Positions 56,799-64,000 of a stretch of DNA of 64,000 nucleotides are shown in pieces (position 1 is the stretch's first letter; the number at the start of each line of letters is the position of its first letter). This DNA is from Toxorhynchites rutilus septentrionalis. Taxonomy: Eukaryota; Arthropoda; Insecta; Diptera; Culicidae. The stretch covers positions 6,989,136 through 7,053,135 of the forward strand of contig NC_073746.1 in NCBI RefSeq assembly GCF_029784135.1, read 5' to 3'. The notes below the pieces were generated by a model. It was not told the DNA's origin, searched no databases, and was given only the letters and a program-made list of their open reading frames with translations. Made by a program: the position numbers and the translations under genes.

Positions 56799-57995
56799 GA
56801 CGTAGGACTACGTGTTTCATTTCTGTACCGTAGAGTAAGTTCATAGTTTCGAAGACGAAAGAGTGCAAGGTGTTGAACGTTGATACCTCGGAATGAACGG
56901 AATGGTATGATAATTACTCCATTCCATAGACATGATTGTTAATTATTGACCCGACAACGTGTTCATATAGCTTATAAATAGCTTTGTAAACCGGTTATTG
57001 CAATCACGAAAATCCATATATAAGTTGACGCCGGGAAGTGCTGTTCTCTCCCAATTCATTTTCTTTTCTGTAGTCATTTCTATTATCGAATGCTTTTCGA
57101 GGAGGAATCGATTCCTCCTTTGAGCGTTAATAATTATTTTCCTACTAAACGAAGTGGTATGATAATATAATTACTCTATTCGAAAGATGAAATATCTAAG
57201 AGTTATATGCTTGTTACTTATTGATTGCAGTGTTGCCACACATGCAGATTTACCTGGAAAGGTACAGATTTTTTTTGTTATTTTTGGTACAGATTCTGAA
57301 CGGTACAGGGTACAGATTTTCGCAAAAAGTACAGTTTTTTTTCCGCATGTGGAATTTCTTACATTTGATCGAAGCTACATTAAGCTACATGACGATTTTT
57401 ACATCGCAGTATCGCTTGGTGCTACTGATCAAAAAAACCATTTACAATGCAATAATTGATCAGTCAGTTTCAGAAAACGAGCATTTACATGTCTAAAAGA
57501 ATTGACGGTTCGCTCGTATTTTCGGCACTTCGATGCCTACTTCGTTCTCACTATGTGTCACTTCTCGGCATCTGTCATGCGATTTTTTCCTGTATATAAT
57601 CAGATAAAAAGAAAAGCTTCAGCAACGATACGATTAACGCTATTTTGAGATCAAAAGATTTGATTCAACATCGTGGCGGCCGCTCGAAAATTTTAATGAA
57701 TCATAATATAGAATCTAGATTCAGAAAAACTATGTACAAGTATCATCAAACACACAAATGACTTGCAATTGTAAATGTAGTATTTGTAGTAAATAAATGA
57801 GTATGTTTTTCATTCTAAAAAAACTGATTTTACTATACAACAAATATTATCCATGGTACAGATTTTTGGAAGAAAAAGTACAGGATTGTTAACCCCTCTG
57901 ATACATATGAAATGTGGCAACACTGATTGATTGCTAAGTCAACATTAGTCCTACGTTCACCTTGCGGTTATATCACAGATATAACCCGCTTCCAG
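56799..57995 (+). mobile_element. HINE-like element, copy 4
   Basis: 1197 bp, of which 698 bp is a nested hAT-like MITE. Starts GACGTAGGACTACG; the 3' end has TAGTCCTACGTTCACC, then a hairpin (GGTTATA...TATAACC) and CGCTTCCAG. Three T on the left, five on the right. The most diverged copy; the TATA region (about 57019) is followed by a different sequence. Confidence 0.7.
57228..57925. mobile_element. hAT-like MITE, CAGTGTTGCCACA termini
   Basis: 698 bp. Perfect TIRs CAGTGTTGCCACA at both ends and an 8-bp target duplication ATTGATTG (57220-57227; 57926-57933). Subterminal GGTACAGATTTTT words repeat. Termini resemble those of the element at 54043, so the two may share a transposase source. Confidence 0.9.
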
Positions 57996-58375
57996 TTTTT
58001 CAAGAGTAAAAAGGAGAGCAGAAACGTGAGCCTGTATCCTTTTCGGTCAGGGCCGTGTATGCGGCAAAGTATGCGAAAGAGGTAAACGCGTGCTCATTTG
58101 CATTTGTCTCTTGTTTCGCTCTCTCAATTGCTTTTATATTTCACCTTCAGCGTTGAAAAAGACCAATTTGGAAAACTAGCCTACTCGACTTTGGGAAAGG
58201 CCATTTCGAATGCCTCGCTGCCGTCTGGTCGTTGCTAGATGACTGATGAATTGTGGATACTATAATTTGAAATCGCGATTGGCTTATATTCAAATTCTGT
58301 ACCTCGTTGATATATACTCGGCCACGAAAACATGGTAGGAAAATGTGTATGCTTCCAATTTTCGTTAATTTAAAT
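57996..58375. other. No recognisable gene
   Basis: Includes ATTTGCATTTG near 58107 and a TATATACTC near 58311, but no coding region follows. Confidence 0.35.
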
Positions 58376-58382
58376 CATTTCT

Positions 58383-58650
58383 TCAATGGCACTAACGTTC
58401 CTAGAGGAACTTCGCCGTCTCAACGTAGTATTACTTGCGTCATTTTTTATTAGTACTTAGTTGAGATTTCTATGCCAAATAACACGCCTTGAATGCATTC
58501 TGAGTGGCAACCTCTAGAGAATACGCGTGATCACAGTGCAAGTCGGAGGAAATTTCTTTGACGAAAAATTCCCCCGACCAGAACGGGAATCGAACCCGAA
58601 CACCCGGCATGTTAGTTATGACGCTAACCACTCGGCCACGGGAGCACACA
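58383..58650 (-). mobile_element. Feilai-like tRNA-derived SINE, copy 2
   Basis: Colinear with the SINE at 38166-38440. Minus-strand head GTGGCCGAGTGGTTAGCG and GGGTTCGATTCCCG, body with CACTGTGATCACGCGTATTC. The reading of the head differs by several bases, so it is an older copy. Confidence 0.88.
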
Positions 58651-60669
58651 ATTTAAATCATTTATTAGTCGTATTTTTTGTGGAGAATTTCCGATTCGAT
58701 TGGAATACAAACCATCAAAATCCGTTCAGAGATAAAATTATTATTAACGTTAAAACTCTTCCATAATAAACCTGTTATCTGATATGGTACCATAAAGATG
58801 TCATATTCATACTTTAATATTCATTTTTATTCACTAACGTCAGCAGGATTAGCCCTAATAATCGGATTAAATATATTTAATAGATATTTAATCTACTATT
58901 ATCACTCAACTAGACAAATCACTAATGTGAAAATTTGTAATGTTTAATAATGTGTTATGTGTCAAACTCGATTATTTTCATCTCACGTTTCTTAAATGAG
59001 TTCTTAAGTTTTCGTGATTGTTACACATACAAAATGGTAACGGGTCAGACGGGCCAACCAGAAAAGCCCGGTGGGCCGTAGGTTGAGTATGGCTGGTCTA
59101 GGATCATTGAAGAAAAATATAGTTTTTCAATCCACGTTCTAAATTTAAATTCTTGTCTGGTATCTGATGATCTTGCGCCAACGAAATTGATCTTGGATCG
59201 TCTGATTTGAGATGTCTTCATTTTATTATATTTCCTGTATAAAACATGTATTCCATGTAACGGAGGAGCATGTTATTTGCGAGGGATTGAAAAATCTTGA
59301 ACGAGAATTGTGCCTGAAAATAATTTGGATATTAGAATGACGAGTTTTGGTAGAAGTAAATTTATAGTAAAAGAGAATTGTGAAGGGTCAAATAAAAGAT
59401 CAATAAATGAACAATTCTGCGATTGGGTTCATGAACGTCCGCTTAGTGAAAAAAACGTGAATGTTTGAAGGTATTGATAACAAAAAAATCTTTTTGGTGA
59501 TCGGTGAGCGTGGAAGTCCAAATGTGGCAAAATATCATTGAAATCGTTTGTAGTAATTCATAGATGTAATTGATCAGTTTTCGATTCGAGACCAGGGTCA
59601 TAATGACTAGTTTACGATACCTGCTCGAATGAAATTATTGAAAATGGTGAAAACATAATCATTGGTTTCTAAGCTATGTTACAACACACTTTTTTTTTGT
59701 CAACCATACGCTACCTTCTAAGGATGTGAGATTCAAGCTAAACCAATTTCGGCAGCCATCACATTTTTTCGAAAGAACACAATTTTCATATTCCAATATA
59801 AGAAGGCAGATATATAATCCCTAGATTAGCATTCGGAACTCCCTGTTCTTTCGCTTATTGGTTCACAAGCAAAATCAGTATTATTTGGGGCTAGAGCAGT
59901 GCAACCATAAATTAGTTGAAAAAAGGGGATGTCACTTTACGTCATTTGCTTTGGAGATCGAAACCTCCGAAGGACATAAGTTTGTTGGGCAAATAGATGT
60001 CTAACGTTGAAGAAAAAAAAGATTAATCCGTAGTGGAACCTCAAAACGCCGCTAATTGCTTGCTTCACAGTATCTTGAAAAGCATCCATAAACGGAAATA
60101 AAAAGTTTCACTGACGAAAAAACGCCCCCATTACGAAACAGTCTCTGGAAATTTGACTACCGATGGATGTAGTCTTAGGTTTACCTGTTCATGTGTGCTT
60201 GGTGGCATTTGCTCTAGTTCGTCTACCTCTTTGCTCTTTTTTTGAAGTCAATAGAATAGGAATAGTTAGTTATGAAGAAAGCATAAGTTACATAAGAGGA
60301 TTATCGGAAATCAACAACGAGTGCTACCCGTCAATAAAACGTTAGTGCGTCCTCCAAAAATCAAATCCCTGTTGACCTGTTGTGCGTATTCAGAATGCTC
60401 GGGTAATTGTGGGTGGGTGTTTTCAAACGAACGACACCGGTAACAGAAGCTGAACACTGAACAGTAATAAGTGAGACAGAAGGGATCATAAATATTGGGT
60501 TCAAATCTTGATTATAATGATATCTTCTTAGGTTGGAAGTTTTCCGTACATCGAAGGTCTCACTTTTGATAGGAAATGTTTGAAATACACGATGTACATT
60601 GGCGAGACTTATATTGGCAGTGCTAATTATAAGTTATCATTTAGAAGATTATTTAATTATTTTGAATGC
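58651..60669. other. Intergenic; repeat copy at 59215-59480
   Basis: Apart from the dispersed repeat also seen at 25605-25890, nothing is recognisable. Short open frames (for example at 60163) lack support. Confidence 0.4.
59215..59480. repeat. Dispersed repeat, second copy of the 25605 unit
   Basis: Shares TTCCATGTAACGGAG, TGACGAGTTTTGGTAGAAGTA and TTCTGCGATTGG with 25605-25890 in the same order. Confidence 0.65.
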
Positions 60670-60673
60670 CATA

Positions 60674-63600
60674 CTGCCGTAATTTCGCAAAGTGACGCAA
60701 GCGCCAAGGTTGACGTTTTTCGTTTTTTGTTATAGATCGATAAAGAATACAAAATACTTTCAATGAACCGCGAAATTTTGCAGAAATGTGCAAAAATGAC
60801 CCCGTAAAAGCTTGAAAACGAAGTGGCGCAAGCGCCATTTCCATTGTGAGGCGGCGCAAGCGCCAATTTCCACTATGATTAGATCAAGCTGATTGTTATG
60901 CGATGTTATTTTTTATCTGATTTGAGGGCATAGAATAAACGAGCTGGGACAGTAAATTCCACACAGCAACATATTCCATAATGGACGTTTAGCATAATGA
61001 GAGTCACATCTCTTCTCTCTTGTAAGAAACCACTTTTAATGTTTTAATGGAAAACAGTCCATCCCCACGCAGTGCTACATTTATAATAACCATCTTCTAT
61101 CAGAACTGTAAACCACGCATTTAGAATCTTTATTTTAAAATCTCGTTCAATATTCAAGTTCATAAAATGAAAGTCAGCTTGAAGGAATATTTTATCCTAG
61201 ATTGAGATGTATTTCTGTTATCATATTGCACATTACAATCTTTATTGTAACTAAATAATTAATCGTCATCAGTGTTATTGTTGATCGTGAGGTCTCCCCA
61301 GAAGTGTCGTTTTTTCTCAGGCATCAAGGGACAAAGCTTCTTGACGATATTTTCTTTCCTCGACTGCGCAATTCCTCTTTCGGAAGAATTAAAGCTTAGT
61401 GTTGATTGGAGGGTAAATGACGGTTTCTTCACTTCTTTCAGCTGAGTTTTGGTGAACAGTTGCACTCTCTTAAATTCTCCATCAAAACGTATCTTGTAGC
61501 AAAACTCAAAGCATCCTCGCGTGAACTGTATATGTTTTACATCAGATAATTTGGGACGCTGCTTCATGTGTTTTAATGCGGATGGCTTTAATTGTATTTT
61601 GTTTTGGAAAAAATCGGTGTAGTTCATTATTGTTACGATCGGCTTCTCAACTACATTAGCCTGCTCGACGCACGTAACAAAGTCGGAAAATGTGTAGAGC
61701 TCTCCGTTCTGATGTTTCCTCATACTTCGCTCAACGGCGGCATGAAACGCGTCAGCAGACATGAAAGTGTGTCCTGATTCTAAGTATTTGAACGTTATTT
61801 CTTCAGTGTTCACGAGTGAAGAATTGACTAACAGAATCATGTGAATGAAAAGGTTCCAATTCTTGTTCTGGCTAGAACAATTGTCTAACCAGTATAGAAC
61901 CCTTTTCGTGGAACCATTCAAAATCAGATGTTTTGAGAAAACACTCATCAAATCTGATGACTTTCGTCCGCTTATGGTTTCGTTCCATAACATAGCATGG
62001 ACTGCTCCATTCTTTCCTCCTGCTAGTGGTGCAAATGTTTCATTCATGGCAACAATTCTCCTGGCAAAAATGACATCCTTAAATCGCTCCATTCTTGGCA
62101 ACTGAATTACCTATTTTAGATCGAAGGAAAGATATAGGTATTAATTAACTTGAAAAATATAAAAAAATTCAAACCTTCTGCATATCCACGGAAACTTTAA
62201 GACCTTCAGCAAGTGTTTTATCTTTTTCATATTCATGTCGCGATGTGATAGCTGCATCACGGTGTTTTAACCAAGCAATGCATTCAGCACATTTCTCATC
62301 ATTCACTTCTGGTGCAGCTGAGACGAATTCGAAACTACAGTTACTTTCAGCTCGCTCAAGATGATTTTCATTCTCATCACTTTTGTCGTTGGTCATTGAA
62401 ACTTCGTTGCGAAACTCAATCCTTTCGTGGTTCTGCTTTCGATGACCAGTCGTTTTCAAATGAATTTCTGCTACACGACACTGTTCACAGAGCTCATGAC
62501 CAAGTTTGGTGAAGTGAATTTTCATACCCGATAGTATCTTATTGTAATATGAATAACTGCATCCTTTTAGAGACTTATCTTCACGCCGGACTATGAATAG
62601 TTCATGCATTTTCTTACATGTTAGATCCGACGGTAAGTAACGGACATTCGGCGCGTGCTCTCTTCTGTAGTGTGAAATGGTTGGATTGTAGGACAGTATA
62701 TCTTCCTGTACAGCTTGTGCAAGAGGTTTCAATGGAACCTTCCTTAAATTGTGATTATTCACAGGCAGCACCTTGTTGGTTGATTTATGTGTTCTATATA
62801 TTAAATTGCTAGAATAAATTACACATTATGAAATATTGACAATTTTAGTTACACATAATAAACGTATTCTGTAACTTACTTGCTGTTCGATTGATATCCT
62901 AATGTGTTTAGAAAGAATTTCAAGCATACCGGATAGACAGAATCCCTTTCATCGGTCAGCCTAAAAGCATACGTATACGTCCGCTTGAATCCAGAACCAC
63001 GTTCAACACGTCTACGTTTTATATCCTGACGAGAGCTGTGTTCCAGTATGAACGATCTTTTCTTATCCAAAGATATGTTGCAATAAATTTCATTGATTTC
63101 AAATCTTCTGCCTTTTGAAATGTGTGAAGAGCACTTCAAATCACAGAAACAGTCAACAGCTATTACGGCCCGTGATAGTTTTCTACGCTCTACATACTGC
63201 TGATGAGCTTCCTGGCGCTTGCAAAGTGGCTTTCTTCGGATCTCAACAAGTGCTTCATGGACCGCCGCTTCTTCAGATTCACTATCACTAGTGCTATCGT
63301 ACTCACGAATTAGCTCCATATCGTTTCACTCACTTATATTTAGGTAAAACTTGGAAAACGCGAAAGAAATTTGACTGGTTGTGTGCAAAAATAGTTGGAG
63401 ACAGATTCTCGCATGCTTTGATGGATCAACGCCAATAGGTAGTGGAAACAGCGATTTTAAATTCGCTGTTTCCACAAAAAACTGGCGCTGGTAATTTTAC
63501 TCAAATAAAACTGATTTTTTTCAAAAATCAAGCCAACGGCAATGTTTTTTCATCTAGTGTACACATTTTGTACAGATCAGATTTTTGTAGTGTACACGTA

Positions 63601-63687
63601 TGCTGATTATACATGCAATTTTAAGAAAAGCCTCGTACTGAAAATTCTTCCCTCGGGCGCTTGCGTCACTTTGCAAAATTACGGCAG
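60674..63687 (-). mobile_element. Complete DNA transposon encoding a DUF7869-type protein
   Basis: 3014 bp. The TIRs are CTGCCGTAATTTCGCAAAGT... at 60674 and the inverse ending at 63687; 31 of 32 positions agree (one C/T difference). CATA is duplicated at 60670-60673 and 63688-63691. The palindromic word GGCGCAAGCGCC recurs subterminally at 60826-60870 and in the TIR itself. One three-exon gene fills the interior on the minus strand. A 4-bp duplication would fit Sola-like elements, but the superfamily is not certain. Matching TIRs and an open gene indicate a young, possibly autonomous copy. Confidence 0.85.
61259..63319 (-). CDS. Putative transposase, DUF7869-type, 633 aa
   Basis: Exons on the minus strand: 62880-63319, 62175-62793 and 61259-62101; introns of 86 and 73 bp with GT/AG ends. 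Exon 1 has an acidic start, then CFCDLKCSSHIS and VYPVCLKFFLNTLGYQ, the N-terminal hallmark of this family. Exon 2 has LGHELCEQCRVAEIHLKTTGH, a likely zinc-binding Cys/His set, and CAECIAWLKHRDAA, and ends in VSVDMQK. Exon 3 has VLYWLDNCSSQNKNW and ITFKYLESGHTFMSADAFH. By family knowledge DUF7869 covers the LDNC..QNKNW and GHT.M..D motifs; I infer that the Asp in VDMQK, in WLDNC and in SAD or a nearby Glu form an RNase H-fold DDE/D centre. No stop or frameshift was seen. Intron calls are by eye; the first acceptor (TATATAG at 62794-62800) is the only one that keeps frame. Confidence 0.82.
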
Positions 63688-64000
63688 CATACCTCTCGTT
63701 CATAAATGTGAAATTTTCTGAATGCAAACATATATAGAACAATCATTTCCGTTGGATCGATTTGTATTTCCACACTCAACGTATGAACTAGGATTGGGCA
63801 ATCTTAGATCGATATTTAGGAGATCGATTTCTTCCATTTCGATTTCCGATTTTTTGGATCGATGCTTCGTACTCGAGTAAAATCGCGAAAATCGATCTTT
63901 TTCTTTTGATTTTTTCGATCTTAGATTTTTTTTTGTAAATTTGATTTTCAGTGTACATCACTTTAAAACTCATCATAGGTTGTTAGGTGACTTTACAAAC
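63688..64000. other. Flank of the transposon; ATCGAT-rich
   Basis: The word GATCGAT with TTTTTT recurs around 63808-63915. No gene. Confidence 0.4.

Overview
The window reads as nuclear DNA of a culicine mosquito, most likely Aedes or a close relative. The evidence is short spliced insect genes set in a sea of nested transposable elements, tRNA-derived SINEs with a Feilai-like head, a DD37E-type mariner of the mosquito kind, copia elements primed by the initiator-tRNA anticodon arm, and long TA microsatellites. No prokaryotic or viral gene set is present.

Host genes occupy three small islands. (1) 15.3-18.2 kb holds a spliced BAR-domain gene of the CIBAR1/FAM92 family (+), a convergent two-exon HSBP1 gene (-), and a 53-codon ORF divergent from HSBP1. 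(2) 22.5-23.7 kb holds a three-exon RCC1-repeat gene of the SERGEF type (+). (3) Two single-exon, TATA-box genes encode Gln/Trp/Pro/Met-rich proteins with no recognisable domain (30.28-32.24 kb and 52.08-53.04 kb). They look like distant paralogues of each other.

Everything else recognisable is mobile DNA. 4.4-13.6 kb is a full-length LINE (-) with a 12-bp target duplication, split by a 3.1-kb element. 13.7-15 kb, 18.4-19.2 kb and 19.8-21.5 kb hold LINE and mariner relics and a large foldback palindrome. 23.9-25.0 kb is a DD37E transposon. 26.9-28.7 kb is a hAT element with nested debris. 32.7-49.8 kb is a deep nested stack in one copy of a dispersed repeat: an intact copia with two identical LTRs, a tRNA-type SINE split by a second copia, that copia itself split by a Feilai-type SINE and by a 5.2-kb element, and then a hAT relic. 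54-58 kb holds more MITEs.

Two systems stand out. First, one element family occurs at 444-1492, 8206-11334, 39397-44619 and 56799-57995. It starts GACGTAGGACTACG, has that sequence inverted but subterminal at the other end, then a 3' hairpin, and sits in T tracts. This is the architecture of Helentron-associated (HINE-like) rolling-circle elements. The family carries a TATA/Inr core promoter, and its largest copy carries three histone H3 pseudogenes with histone promoters and histone 3' stem-loops. Second, 60674-63687 is a complete 3.0-kb DNA transposon with near-identical TIRs of about 32 bp and a 4-bp target duplication (CATA). It carries an uninterrupted three-exon gene for a 633-aa protein of the DUF7869 type, which makes this widespread orphan family a likely DDE transposase.

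Coordinates of introns, TIRs and target duplications were read by eye. Family names rest on remembered motif similarity and no database search was run.
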